From Glycomyces niveus (GTDB lineage Bacteria > Actinomycetota > Actinomycetes > Mycobacteriales > Micromonosporaceae), in assembly GCF_017592475.1 (NCBI RefSeq), contig NZ_JAGFNP010000004.1, positions 186,001 to 250,000 on the forward strand: a stretch of 64,000 nt of DNA, given 5' to 3'. Of the stretch, positions 24,685 to 34,775 are shown one piece after another. Position 1 is the first letter of the stretch. Every line of letters starts with the position of its first letter. Made by a program: the position numbers and the translations under genes. The notes under the pieces were generated by a model. The model did not search any database. It was given only the letters and a program-made list of their open reading frames with translations, and was not told where the DNA came from.

Positions 24685-26079
24685 GTGCTCCTGACCATCA
24701 CGACCACCATGGACCCCGCGACCGACTTGAGCTGGCTGCTGCGCAAGCACCCTGAGCGGGTGCAGTCGTTCGACCAGTCGTTCGGCACCGCATGGGTGTT
24801 CTACCCCGAGGCGACGGCCGAGCGGTGCACGGTGGCGTTGCTGCTCGAAGTCGATTCCGCTCGGCTGGCGCGGCTGCGCTCCGGCGGGTCAGGGGACGCC
24901 TCGCTCAGCCAGTACGTGAACGACCGGCCGTATGCGGCCTCCTCACTGCTGGCCGTCGCGCTCGGGAAGGTCTTCTCCACCGCCCGCACGGGCGTCAGCG
25001 AGGACCGGCCCGACCTGGCCGCGGCCGCGCTGCCGCTGGAGATCGCCCTGCCCGCGGTCCCGTGCAAGGGCGGGCCGAACCTGGTGCGGGAGCTGTTCGC
25101 GCCCTTGGGCTGGGACGTGGAAGCGGAGCCGGTGCCGCTGCCTGGGTTCGACGCCGACTCGCGGCACGTCAAGGTCCGACTGAGGGGACGTGCCCGCCTG
25201 TCCGAGGCGCTGAGCCAGCTGTACGTGCTGCTGCCGGTGCTCGACGACGCGAAGCACTACTGGGTCGACATCGGCGAGGTCGACAAGCTCGTGCGCTCCG
25301 GCGGCGACTGGCCCGCCGGCCACCCGCGCCGCTCGCTCATCACCCGCCGGTACCTCGCCCACCGCGAATCGTACGAGCGCGCCGCCGTCGCCAGGCTCGC
25401 CGAAGCCGAAGGCGCCCAGGAGGAGCTGGAGGCCCCGGTCGAGGAGGAGGCCGCCGAGGCCGAGCGCGCCGAGCGCGCCGAGCCACTGCACCGCATCCGC
25501 ATCGCCGCGGTGACGGCGGCACTGCGCACGTCCGGCGCCGCCTCCGTCCTCGACCTCGGCTGCGGCTCGGGCAAGCTCTTGTCGGCACTGCTCGAAGACC
25601 GCCGGTTCACGCGGATCACCGGCGTCGACGTCTCCTCGCGCGCCCTCGACCTCGCCGAGCGGCACCTGCGGCTCGACCGCATGCCCGACCGGCAGGCCCG
25701 CCGGCTCCACTTGCTCCAGGGTTCGGTCGTCTACCGCGACAAGCGGTTCAAGGGACACGACGCGGCCGTGCTCATGGAGGTGATCGAGCACCTCGACGCG
25801 GGCCGCCTCCCTTCCATGGAGCGCGTGGTCTTCGCCGAGGCGCGGCCGCGCACCGTCGTCGTCACCACGCCCAATGTGGAGTACAACGCGACGTACGGCA
25901 TGGCGGAGCATCAGATGCGCCACGCCGACCACCGCTTCGAATGGGACCGCGCCGCCTTCGCCGCCTGGGCCGAGGCGGTCGCCGCCCGGTACGGCTACCG
26001 GGTGCGGATCGAGGGGGTCGGCGCCGCCGACCCCGAGGCCGGCGCCCCAACCCAGATGGGAGTGTTCGACCGTGACTGA
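24685..26079 (+). CDS. hen1: 3' terminal RNA ribose 2'-O-methyltransferase Hen1
   Basis: Bacterial Hen1 methylates the 2'-OH of the 3' end of a broken RNA before ligation, so the repaired site resists recutting. This 464-residue protein has an N-terminal Pnkp-activating domain (about 1-240), an acidic linker (EEELEAPVEEEAAEAERA near 250) and a methyltransferase domain with SAM motif LDLGCGSGK near 289. Its metal ligands are E365, E368 and H369 in EVIEH and H416 in HADHRFEW, matching the Hen1 E-x-x-E-H...H site. The start is GTG 24685; the long upstream frame has no signal. The stop overlaps the pnkp start in GTGACTGA. Confidence 0.95.
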   Translation: MLLTITTTMDPATDLSWLLRKHPERVQSFDQSFGTAWVFYPEATAERCTVALLLEVDSARLARLRSGGSGDASLSQYVNDRPYAASSLLAVALGKVFSTARTGVSEDRPDLAAAALPLEIALPAVPCKGGPNLVRELFAPLGWDVEAEPVPLPGFDADSRHVKVRLRGRARLSEALSQLYVLLPVLDDAKHYWVDIGEVDKLVRSGGDWPAGHPRRSLITRRYLAHRESYERAAVARLAEAEGAQEELEAPVEEEAAEAERAERAEPLHRIRIAAVTAALRTSGAASVLDLGCGSGKLLSALLEDRRFTRITGVDVSSRALDLAERHLRLDRMPDRQARRLHLLQGSVVYRDKRFKGHDAAVLMEVIEHLDAGRLPSMERVVFAEARPRTVVVTTPNVEYNATYGMAEHQMRHADHRFEWDRAAFAAWAEAVAARYGYRVRIEGVGAADPEAGAPTQMGVFDRD

Positions 26080-28609
26080 CGCAGTGGAGATCCGCGTGCC
26101 CGCGATGTCGCTGGTCGTGCTCATCGGCGTATCCGGCTCCGGCAAGTCGACGTTCGCCGCGCGGCACTTCAAGCCGACGCAGGTGCTCTCGTCCGACTTC
26201 TGCCGCGGCCTGGTCTCCGACGACGAGTCCGACCAGACCGCGACCACCGAGGCGTTCGACCTGCTCCACCACATCGCCGGCGTGCGGCTGCGCCGCGGCC
26301 TGCTCACCGTGGTCGACGCGACGAACGTCCAACCGCACGCGCGGGCCGCGTTCGTGAAGCTCGCCAAGGAGCACCACGTCCTGGTCGACGCGATCGTCCT
26401 CGACGTCGAGCCGTCGGTCGCCGTCGCCCGCAACGAGGCGCGGCCTGACCGCGACTTCGGCGAGGCCGTCGTCCGCCGCCACCACCGCGACCTCAAGCGG
26501 AGTCTCAAGGGGCTCAACAAGGAGGGCTTCCGCCGCGTCCACCGGCTCCAGGGCCGGGAGGCCATCGACAACGCGCGCATCGTCTACGAGAAGTCCTGGA
26601 ACGACCGGACCGAGCTGACCGGACCCTTCGACATCATCGGCGACGTCCACGGCTGCCGGTCCGAACTCGAGACGCTGCTGGGCGAACTCGGCTGGGAGAT
26701 CGCGCGAGACGAGGAGGGCCGCGCCGTCGGCGCCGCCCACCCGGAGGGCCGCACCGCGGTCTTCGTCGGCGACCTCGTCGACCGCGGCCCCGACACCCCG
26801 GGCGTCCTGCGCCTGGTCATGGGCATGGTCGAGTCCGGGAACGCGCTCAGCGTGTGCGGCAACCACGAGCAGAAGCTCGTCAGGTCCCTCAACGGCCGCA
26901 AGGTGAAGGTCGCCCACGGCCTCGCCGAGTCCCTCGAGCAGCTGGCGCACGAGGACGAGGCGTTCCGCGAGCGCGCGAAGTCCTTCATGGACGGCCTGGT
27001 CAGCCACTACCGGCTCGACGGCGGCGACCTGGTCGTGGCGCACGCCGGCCTCAAGGAGGAGTACCACGGCCGCGCCTCGGGCAAGGTGCGGTCCTTCGCG
27101 CTCTACGGCGACACCACGGGCGAGACCGACGAGTACGGTCTGCCCGTGCGCCTGCCGTGGGCCGAGGACTACCGCGGCGCGGCCGCGGTCGTGTACGGCC
27201 ACACGCCGGTCCTCGAACCCGAGTGGGTCAACAACACCATCTGCCTCGACACCGGATGCTGCTTCGGCGGCAAGCTCACCGCCCTGCGCTACCCCGAGCG
27301 CGAGATCGTCGCGGTCGACGCCGAGCGCGAGTGGTACGCGCCGGTGCGCCCGCTCGCGCCCGTCACCGCCGAGCGCGACCCGGCGACCCTCGACTTCGAC
27401 GACGTGGCGGGCGACCGGTACCTGGACACGCGTCTCCTCGGCACGGTGAAGGTCCGGGCCGAGAACGCGGCGGCCGCGCTGGAGGTCATGAGCCGCTTCG
27501 CGGAGGACCCGCGGCGGATCCTGTACCTGCCGCCGACCATGGCGCCCGTCGACGCCTCCGATGTGGACGGCTTCCTCGAGCACCCGGCGCAGGCCTTCGC
27601 GCAGTACCGCGGCAAGACCGACCGCGTCGTCTGCGAAGAGAAGCACATGGGCTCACGCGCCGTGGCCCTCGTCTGCCGCGACCCCGAGGTGGCGCGCAAG
27701 CGGTTCGGCCTCGACACCGGCCCGGCCGGCGCGGTCCTCACCAGGACCGGCCGCGCCTTCTTCGAGGACGACGCCCTCACCGAGGCCCTGCTCGCCCGTG
27801 TCGCGGCCGCCGCCGAGGGCGCCGGCCTGTGGGACCGCCTGGCGACCGACTGGATGCTGCTCGACTGCGAGCTCCTCCCCTGGTCGGCCAAGGCCCAATC
27901 GATGATCGAGGACCAGTTCGCGTCCGTGGCCGCGGCCGGAACGGCGGCCCTCCCTGCCGCCCTGTCCGCGCTCGAAACGGCATCCGCAGCGGGCCTGGAC
28001 GTCGCCGACCTCAAGGCCCGCACCGCGTCCCGCCTCGCCAACATCGAGGCATTCGCCGCGGTGTACCAGCGCTACTCCTGGCCCACTTCAGGGCTCGACG
28101 GCATCAGGCTCGCCCCGTTCCAGATCCTCGCCACCGAAGGCGAGAACCGGGCCGACCACCGGCACGACCTGCACCTGGAGCTCATCGACGCCCTCGTGGC
28201 GGCCGACCCGACCGGGACGCTCATGGGAACCCAGCGGCGCTTCGTCACCCTCGGCAGCGCCGACGAGGCCGAAGCGACCCAGTGGTGGACCGACCTGTGC
28301 GCCGCCGGCGGCGAGGGCATGGTCGTGAAGCCGGTGCTCGACACCCGGCCGAAACTCCAGCCCGGCTTGAAGGTCCGGGGGCGCGAGTACCTGCGGATCA
28401 TCTACGGCGCCGACTACACCGACCTGGCCCAGCTGGACCGACTGCGCCAACGCCGGCTGCACCACAAGCGTTCCCAGGCGCTGCGCGAGTACGCGCTCGG
28501 CCTCGAAGCGCTCGACCTCGCGGCCAAGCACGCTCCCTTGTGGCAGGTGCACCAGTACGCGTTCGCGATCCTCGCCCTCGAGTCCGAACCGGTGGACCCG
28601 CGCCTCTGA
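26072..28609 (+). CDS. pnkp: polynucleotide kinase-phosphatase-ligase Pnkp
   Basis: This end-healing and sealing enzyme of bacterial RNA repair has 845 residues, the usual length. The N-terminal kinase has P-loop GVSGSGKST at 19-27. The binuclear metallophosphatase has GDVHGC near 190, GDLVDRGP near 233 and CGNHEQ near 263. The C-terminal adenylyltransferase has K524 in EEKHMGSRA and a motif IV/V region with EGMVVKPV near 750. Start GTG 26072 overlaps the hen1 stop by 8 bp, so the two subunits are made together, as in known Pnkp/Hen1 heterotetramers. An in-frame ATG at M12 is an alternative start. Confidence 0.96.
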   Translation: MTDAVEIRVPAMSLVVLIGVSGSGKSTFAARHFKPTQVLSSDFCRGLVSDDESDQTATTEAFDLLHHIAGVRLRRGLLTVVDATNVQPHARAAFVKLAKEHHVLVDAIVLDVEPSVAVARNEARPDRDFGEAVVRRHHRDLKRSLKGLNKEGFRRVHRLQGREAIDNARIVYEKSWNDRTELTGPFDIIGDVHGCRSELETLLGELGWEIARDEEGRAVGAAHPEGRTAVFVGDLVDRGPDTPGVLRLVMGMVESGNALSVCGNHEQKLVRSLNGRKVKVAHGLAESLEQLAHEDEAFRERAKSFMDGLVSHYRLDGGDLVVAHAGLKEEYHGRASGKVRSFALYGDTTGETDEYGLPVRLPWAEDYRGAAAVVYGHTPVLEPEWVNNTICLDTGCCFGGKLTALRYPEREIVAVDAEREWYAPVRPLAPVTAERDPATLDFDDVAGDRYLDTRLLGTVKVRAENAAAALEVMSRFAEDPRRILYLPPTMAPVDASDVDGFLEHPAQAFAQYRGKTDRVVCEEKHMGSRAVALVCRDPEVARKRFGLDTGPAGAVLTRTGRAFFEDDALTEALLARVAAAAEGAGLWDRLATDWMLLDCELLPWSAKAQSMIEDQFASVAAAGTAALPAALSALETASAAGLDVADLKARTASRLANIEAFAAVYQRYSWPTSGLDGIRLAPFQILATEGENRADHRHDLHLELIDALVAADPTGTLMGTQRRFVTLGSADEAEATQWWTDLCAAGGEGMVVKPVLDTRPKLQPGLKVRGREYLRIIYGADYTDLAQLDRLRQRRLHHKRSQALREYALGLEALDLAAKHAPLWQVHQYAFAILALESEPVDPRL

Positions 28610-28712
28610 ACGCGGCCCGGGCGAGCGGCGCCCCAAGGTCGCGATCGCATAGACGCAGGTTGTGGGAATCCGAGAAAAAACGGGAGCACTGGGAGAGGAA
28701 CGCGGGGAATCC

Positions 28713-28729
28713 TTGTAGGAACGCTACAA
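28713..28729. promoter_or_regulatory. inverted repeat upstream of membrane-protein gene
   Basis: TTGTAG-GAACG-CTACAA is a perfect 6-bp inverted repeat with a 5-bp spacer. It lies 55 bp upstream of the gene at 28784 in a more A/T-rich gap that also holds an A6 run at 28675-28681. A repressor site is possible. No local regulator gene is linked to it. Confidence 0.35.
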
Positions 28730-28783
28730 CAGTGGCGCGATTTAGGTAGTGGGACGCTTGCGCATGGTTGCGACACTGGCCCC

Positions 28784-29377
28784 ATGAACACGACACAGCA
28801 GACCGCTGCTTCCAAGGGCGTCGCGCCCGCCATCGTCTGGGGGCTCGCCCCGTTCGGATGGTTCTTCCTGCTCCTGGGCTGGCTCGATCTGGACGGCACC
28901 CTGTCCGCCGCGCTCCAGACCGCACTCGGCATCGTGATCCTGGCCTTGCCCGTGCCTTGGCTGCTCTGGGCCTCATGGCGGATGCCGCGCCCGCGGGTGA
29001 AGACGTACCTCGCCGAAGCTGGCGCGCTGGCCGCGATGCTGCTCTCGCTGTTCGTCACCGCCGTGTACTTCCTGCTCGGCTCCAATCCGGACCATGCGGC
29101 GCCGGTGGGCTTCACCGTGGCGTACGCCGCCGCCGCGGCGGTGCTCATCGCGGCCGCCCGGCCGGTGCCGAGCCGACGCATCGCCTACGGCGCGGCCGCA
29201 TTGGGGTGCGCGGCTTTCGCGGCCAGCGTCCAAGTGCCGCAATGGAGGTACGCCATCAATGACTCGAAGCTCGCTGTCGCAGACGAGGTGATGCTGTACG
29301 TGCTCATGGGTTCGATCGTCCTGGGCGCGCTCCTCCAGATCGCCTGGTGGGCGCGCTGGAAGCTCCGCGCCGCCTGA
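28784..29377 (+). CDS. hypothetical membrane protein, about 6 TM
   Basis: No family is recognised. The 197-residue protein has about six hydrophobic segments (about 18-34, 42-62, 76-97, 107-125, 133-148, 168-190). The loops are short and basic, and a Trp-rich stretch WWARWKLRAA ends it. It begins MNTTQQTAASKGVAPAIVWG, so the N-terminus is cytosolic and soluble. It starts 174 bp after pnkp, with an inverted repeat and probable own promoter between. No domain suggests a role in RNA repair. A strong terminator follows. Confidence 0.7.
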   Translation: MNTTQQTAASKGVAPAIVWGLAPFGWFFLLLGWLDLDGTLSAALQTALGIVILALPVPWLLWASWRMPRPRVKTYLAEAGALAAMLLSLFVTAVYFLLGSNPDHAAPVGFTVAYAAAAAVLIAAARPVPSRRIAYGAAALGCAAFAASVQVPQWRYAINDSKLAVADEVMLYVLMGSIVLGALLQIAWWARWKLRAA

Positions 29378-29391
29378 CACGGATCGACAAG

Positions 29392-29434
29392 GGCGGCCGC
29401 CGGACGGCGATCGAGTCACCGTCCGGCGGCCGCC
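29392..29434. terminator. strong bidirectional stem-loop terminator
   Basis: GGCGGCCGCCGGACGG and its exact complement form a 16-bp stem around an 11-nt loop. It lies between the convergent membrane-protein gene and the five-gene minus-strand operon. Confidence 0.8.
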
Positions 29435-29446
29435 ACCCTGTAGGGC

Positions 29447-30085
29447 TCAGCCTTGTGGTGTGGCGGTGGCGAGGTGGATCGGTTTGGGTTGGCCGGGCCA
29501 GGTGCCGGTCAGGGCCGGTGCGGTGAAGTCGTCGCCCGCTTCGAGGTTGCGGACTACCGACAGGGTGACGGTGTCGGTGACGATCACCGCGGGGTCGGCG
29601 TCTTCGACGCTTTCAATGCGGTGCACCGCCGGCGCGGTCGCGTCCGGGGTGAGGGTCGTGCTGGCGATGTCCATGTGCAGCTCGCGCGGCTCGAGCCGGT
29701 CGTCTTCGACGAGGACGAGTTGTTCGGCCTGGCCGGTGTCGGCGATGATCGCTCCGGCGAGCGCGGCGGCGTAGACCGGGTCGCCCGTGGCGTCGTAGAC
29801 CCAGCGTTCGCCGAGCACCGAGTGCTCGGTCGTGCCGACCAGCCACGCCTCGGCGCCAGCGAGGGGCTCGGCCCGGTAGGTGAGCGGCACTTGGTGGACG
29901 GGTCCGTCGCCGGAGCGGACCAGCAGCGTCTCGATGCCGACCTCGCCGGCCGGGTCGTCGAAGCGGTACGCGGCGACCTGTTCGAGGTCACCGGCCGGAC
30001 CGGTGTACCAGGGCCGTGCGGGGAGCCAGGCGGCCAGCAGCTCGAGTTTAGTGGGGCTCACGGTGGCTCGGTAGATGAGTGCCAT
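29447..30085 (-). CDS. maltokinase N-terminal cap-like domain protein (CG0192-like)
   Basis: This 212-residue cytosolic protein starts MALIYRATVSPTKLELLAAW and then LPARPWYTG, the conserved opening of stand-alone proteins related to the N-terminal cap of maltokinase. The end is beta-rich (PIHLATATPQG). The frame is open to an ATG at 30142 that overlaps the MFS stop (ATGA), but family starts favour 30085. Both would be translated from the same mRNA. The function is not established. It is the last gene of the permease-ATPase-lipoprotein-MFS operon, though the link to transport is unclear. Confidence 0.75.
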   Translation of the reverse strand: MALIYRATVSPTKLELLAAWLPARPWYTGPAGDLEQVAAYRFDDPAGEVGIETLLVRSGDGPVHQVPLTYRAEPLAGAEAWLVGTTEHSVLGERWVYDATGDPVYAAALAGAIIADTGQAEQLVLVEDDRLEPRELHMDIASTTLTPDATAPAVHRIESVEDADPAVIVTDTVTLSVVRNLEAGDDFTAPALTGTWPGQPKPIHLATATPQG

Positions 30086-30138
30086 GTCCCGAGCATAGGC
30101 GCGGGAACCGGACGGGGCGCTCCGCACCCGCCGGTGGT

Positions 30139-31377
30139 TCATGGGCCTTCGATCTTTTTCAGGCGCCGTACGGGAGAGGCGACGAGCAGCAGGATTCCGA
30201 CGCCCACGGGGATGGTGAGCAGAAGGAACGCGTGCTGCACGCCGACGGCGTCGGCCAGGGCGCCGGCGGCGATGGCGCCGATGGGGGCGCCGCCCCAGGC
30301 GATCATGCGGCCGGTCGTGTTCACTCTGCCTTGCAAGGCGTCGGGGGTGAGGAGCTGGCGCACGGTGATGCCGTTGACGACGGCAGTGGTGTGGGCGAGG
30401 TCCCAGACGACCCAGGCCGCGGCGGCCAGCGCGTAGCCGGCCCAGCCGGGGCCGGCCGCGGCGAGGGCGGTGATCATCGCGAGTTCGACCGTATAGGCGG
30501 CGATGGAGACCGGGCCATGGCCGAAGCGGGAGGTCATGCGGCTCAACAGGAGTGCACCGAGGAGTGAGCCGATTGCGGTGGCGCTGTACAGCAGGCCGAG
30601 CTTCCAGTCCCGCACGTCCAGGAGTTCGTCGGCATGGACGACGATGAGGCCCAGCGCGCCGCCGCCGGTGAAGGCGATCCCGAAGCCCGCGAAGGTCAAT
30701 GCCCTAATGCGCTTTTCGGTCCAGATGTAGCGCAGGCCCTCGGCGATGTCGGCGCGGATGGCGGTGCGTTCGGCCCGCTGCTGAGCTGGGATGTCGATGC
30801 CTCGCAGGAGGAGTGCGGACGCGGCGAAGGTGAGGGCGTTGGCGCCGATGACGGCCTCGGGTCCGGCGGTCGCCGCGAGCAGGCCGCCGAGGGCGGGGGC
30901 GGCGATGCCCACCACGGTGGTCGTGGCGAAGATCAGCGAGTTGGCCTGCTGGAGCCGGTCTCTGCCGACGATCTGCGGTAGCGCGCCGAATGCGGCGGCG
31001 TCGAACCATACGAACGCGGTGCCGGTGAGGACGACGACGGCGAGCATGTGCGCGGCCGAGACCGTGCCGAGCGCTCCCGCCAGTGGGACCGTGGCGAGGA
31101 GGGCCGCGGCGGCCGCGTCGGCGCCGACCATGAGGCGGCGCCGGTCGACCCGGTCCGCGTAGGCCCCGGCGATGAGTCCGAACAGGAGGTAGGGGGCGAG
31201 CGAGAGCCCGGACGAAGCGGCCGTGGCGGCGGCCGAACCGGTCGCCTCCCAGACGAGGACCGGTACGGCCACCCCGGAGGCGGCCGTACCGGCGAGGCTC
31301 GTCGTGCGGGCGGCGTACCAGCGCCGGAATCCGGTGTGGCCGAGCAGTTCGCGGCCCGCGCGCTCGGCGGTCGTCAT
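30139..31377 (-). CDS. MFS exporter (EntS-like) in a metallophore-type operon
   Basis: This 412-residue 12-TM exporter of the MFS_3/EntS group has a RKWYAART-like N-terminal block (RRWYAARTTSLAGTAASGVA), the loop motif YADRVDRRRLM near 73 and a central loop with QQRAERTAIRADIAEG. EntS-type proteins release siderophores. Its start overlaps the stop of the binding lipoprotein (ATGA), so export and uptake genes are co-translated. Mixed import/export operons of this kind suggest a small chelator that is secreted and taken back. No biosynthetic genes for one are in the window. Confidence 0.88.
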   Translation of the reverse strand: MTTAERAGRELLGHTGFRRWYAARTTSLAGTAASGVAVPVLVWEATGSAAATAASSGLSLAPYLLFGLIAGAYADRVDRRRLMVGADAAAAALLATVPLAGALGTVSAAHMLAVVVLTGTAFVWFDAAAFGALPQIVGRDRLQQANSLIFATTTVVGIAAPALGGLLAATAGPEAVIGANALTFAASALLLRGIDIPAQQRAERTAIRADIAEGLRYIWTEKRIRALTFAGFGIAFTGGGALGLIVVHADELLDVRDWKLGLLYSATAIGSLLGALLLSRMTSRFGHGPVSIAAYTVELAMITALAAAGPGWAGYALAAAAWVVWDLAHTTAVVNGITVRQLLTPDALQGRVNTTGRMIAWGGAPIGAIAAGALADAVGVQHAFLLLTIPVGVGILLLVASPVRRLKKIEGP

Positions 31378-32383
31378 GCCTGGAAGGCCTCGGGGTAGAG
31401 GCCTGCGGCGATGGTGCGGACGGCGTCGATGTTGCCGAGGGACCCGGGGTAGACGTCGGAGCCGGAGATGACGACGATGCGGTCGTTCGCCACGGCGCTC
31501 ACGTCGGGCAGGGTCTGCGCGAGGTAGTCGCGGGTGGCCTGCTCGTGCTCGGCGTCGCGGGCGGCGAAGACGATGACGTCCGGGTTCTCGGCGGCCAGCG
31601 CCTCGGGGTTGATCTGGGCGGCGAAGAACGAAGCGAACTCGGGGTCGTCAGGGCCGAACACGTTCTCGCCGCCGGCGCGGCGGATCATGTCGTACTCGAT
31701 GCCGGCGCCGATGGCGGTGAGCGCGCCGCCTTCGACGAAGACCTGTGCGACGGTGGGCTTCTCGAGACCTTCGATGCGGGACTCGACGTCGTCGAGGGTC
31801 GCCTGGGCCTCGTCGGCGAGCGCGGCGGCCTCGTCTTCGGCGTCGAAGACCGCCCCGAGGTTCGCCAGGTCGGTGAAGAGGTCGTCGACGGTGCCCTGCA
31901 TGCGGCGGTCGGGGCAGCCGCCGGTCGCGGTGTAGGCGGCGACGCCGGCTTCGGCGAGCTGGTCGTGGCTGGCGAAGCCCTGCTCGGCGGTGAACTCGTA
32001 GTCGGTCGGCGAGTACACGAAGTCGGGTTCGACCTCGAGGAGCGCTTCGCGGGAGGGCGGAGTGTCCTCGCTGAGGACGGGGATGTCGGCGGCAAGGCCG
32101 GCGACCGCTTCGCTGAGCGGCGCGGTCGAGGTCTGGGCCTGGCCGACGATGCGGTCGGCGAGGCCGAGGCGCAGGAGGAGTTCGGTCTGGGTGGGGCTGA
32201 GGCCGACGACGGCTTCGGGGACGCCATCGACGGTGATCTCGCGGCCGCAGTTATCGATGGTGAGGACGTTTTCGGCGCTGCCGCCGTCATTGGTGTTCGT
32301 GACATCGGAGCCGCAGGCGCTCAAGGCGATCGCGGCGGTGAGCGCTGCCGCTGCGGCGGCGGCGCGAGGGATCGGTCGGGTGT

Positions 32384-32387
<4 letters not shown>
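31374..32387 (-). CDS. ABC substrate-binding lipoprotein, FecB/BtuF-like
   Basis: This 337-residue surface lipoprotein has the lipobox ALSAC with C25 as the lipidated residue. It has the type III binding-protein layout for metallophores or corrinoids: CGREITVDGVPEAVVGLSPT near 47-66, LLLRLGLADRIVGQAQ, then EVEPDFVYSPTDYEF and a helical backbone. A late GNIDAVRTIAAGLYPEAFQA closes the fold. Possible cargo includes Fe or Zn chelate, cobalamin, or F420-0, which uses a similar cassette in some actinobacteria. The Fur/Zur-like box at the operon promoter favours a metal. It overlaps both neighbours by 4 bp. Confidence 0.88.
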
Positions 32388-33171
<784 letters not shown>

Positions 33172-33175
<4 letters not shown>

Positions 33176-34254
33176 CGGTGCATCCCCGCGCCGGAGGCGC
33201 GTCCCCTTCTCATGAGCCACAGGAAGAACGGAGCGCCGACGGCGGCGGTGACGATGCCGATGGGGATCTCGGTGGGCGCGGCGGCCGTTCGGGCGGCGAG
33301 GTCGGCGGCCATGAGGAAGACCGCCCCGCCGAGGACGGCGACGGGCAGCATGCGCCGGTGGTCGGCGCCGACGGCGATGCGGCTGACGTGCGGGGCGACG
33401 AGGCCGACGAACCCGATGCCGCCGCTGACGGCGACCACTGCGCCGGTGAGGAGCGCGCAGGCGACGAGGAGCTGGCTGCGGAAGCGGTTCACGTCCACCC
33501 CTAGCGCGGTCGCGGTCTCGTCCCCCACTTGCAGGGCGTTCAGGGAGCGGCTGCGCAGCAGCGCGAACGCGAACACGATCGCAAGTGCCGCAGCGGGTAC
33601 GGCCAGTTGCGGCCAGGTCGCGGCGGCGACGCTGCCGAGCAGGAAGAACAGGATGCTGAAGACGTTCTGCGCGTCGGTGGTGATCGTCAGGTAGCTGGTG
33701 ACGGCGCTGAGCAGCGACCCGAGCGCGACACCGGAGAGGACGAGCCGGGTCGGGGCGACGACGCCGCCCTGGCGCGCAAGGAGGTACACCGCGACGGCGG
33801 CGGCGAGCGCCCCCGCGAACGCGGCCCCGCTCAGCGTGAACCCGGCCGCGGCGGCCCCGAGCGTGATGACCACGACCGCGCCGACCCCGGCTCCGGAGGA
33901 GACCCCGAGGAGATAAGGCTCGGCGAGCGGGTTGCGCACCAGCGCCTGCATGAGCGCTCCGGCCAGCGCGAGCCCGGCTCCCGCCGCGCCAGCAAGGAGG
34001 GTGCGGGGCAACCGGAACCGCCAGACGGCCTGGTCCTGCAGCGAGGTCAGGCTGCCGTCCGACATCCAAGGCATGCCCGGGAGGACGTGTCCGGTGACGA
34101 TCTTGAACGACTCGGCGACGGTGACCTCGACCGTTCCGGTCGCGCCGGAGACGATCACGATGCCGACAGCAGCGATGAGGAGCGCGGCCGTCGTGGCGGA
34201 GGCGGCCAGTGAGCGCGGCGCGCGCGCCGTGATCTTGCGTTGTCGAGTGGTCAT
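33172..34254 (-). CDS. FecCD-family iron/metallophore ABC permease
   Basis: This 360-residue permease has about ten TM segments. FecCD signatures are FRLPRTLLAGAAGAGLALAG (about 80-99), NPLAEPYLLGVSSGAGVGA near 108, SGVALGSLLSA near 175 and GGIGFVGLVAPHVSRI near 282, the coupling-helix region that meets the ATPase. Only one permease gene is present, so it would act as a homodimer. The frame is open to 34332, but the ATG at 34254 (AGG just upstream) matches the family start. First gene of the operon; a Fur-family-like box lies about 73 bp upstream. Confidence 0.93.
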
Positions 34255-34326
34255 GGTCCTGCTCGGGTGCGGGGGTACGGCCCGGCGAAGCCGGAGCGGC
34301 GAAGGGCGGTCCGATGCTAACCGAAA

Positions 34327-34341
34327 CGACAATCAATGTCA
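34327..34341. promoter_or_regulatory. Fur/Zur-like box upstream of the metallophore-type operon
   Basis: CGACAATCAATGTCA is a 15-bp near-palindrome centred on C34334, with two mismatched pairs. It resembles actinobacterial Zur sites of the type TGAnAATcATTnTCA more than IdeR/DtxR boxes (TTAGGTTAGGCTAA). It lies 73 bp before the permease start in an A/T-rich gap. A Zur role is inferred from this single site. Confidence 0.5.
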
Positions 34342-34453
34342 GTTTATTAAGACACACACGCGAGCTGCGACACACCTCCGCATGCCTCCGGCGGCTGGGC
34401 GAGCACCCGGCAACGGCGGGGTACCCCGCACCCGATCGGCTCTCTCGCCGCCC

Positions 34454-34702
34454 TCAGCCGACTGCGGTCGTAGTGAGGGGTCTCGGAAGGGCGGGCCTTG
34501 CGTCGCGGGCGGCACAGCGGGGGCAGGTGTGATCGTCGGCGAGTCCGGGATTCACGCGCCAGCCGTCGGCCTCGGCCGCGTCGCACAGGACCGGCCAGCT
34601 GAAGTAGGAGTCGTCGCCGCAGCGGAAGACGCGGCCGCAATCGTCGCAGCGCAGCTCGTACTCGACGGCGCCGCCATGGAATTCGTAGATGTGTCCGCTC
34701 AT
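34454..34702 (-). CDS. small zinc-ribbon protein
   Basis: This 82-residue protein has two Cys pairs: CDDC at about 19-22 and CPRC near 60-63. Additional C28, C40 and H58 could also bind metal. It begins MSGHIYEFHGGAVEYELRCD, a pattern seen in small rubredoxin-like or zinc-ribbon proteins. No function is known. It lies 73 bp downstream of hsp20 on the same strand and may be read through from it. A good ribosome binding site (GGAGC) precedes the ATG. Confidence 0.6.
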   Translation of the reverse strand: MSGHIYEFHGGAVEYELRCDDCGRVFRCGDDSYFSWPVLCDAAEADGWRVNPGLADDHTCPRCAARDARPALPRPLTTTAVG

Positions 34703-34775
34703 TGTCAGCTCCGGAACGGCCGCCTGGCGCGAGCGCTGGGCCCGCGCCAGGCGGGGGTTTCGATGGGCACTGGAT

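Noticed and set aside
24462..24788. N-terminal extension of the SARP protein to 24788
   Set aside because: The added residues are Arg/Pro-rich, overlap the hen1 promoter and start, and the GGGAG before 24461 fits a start there.
30086..30142. ATG 30142 as start of the cap-like protein
   Set aside because: It would be coupled to the MFS stop, but the added 19 residues do not fit the family's conserved opening, which begins at 30085. Kept as an alternative.
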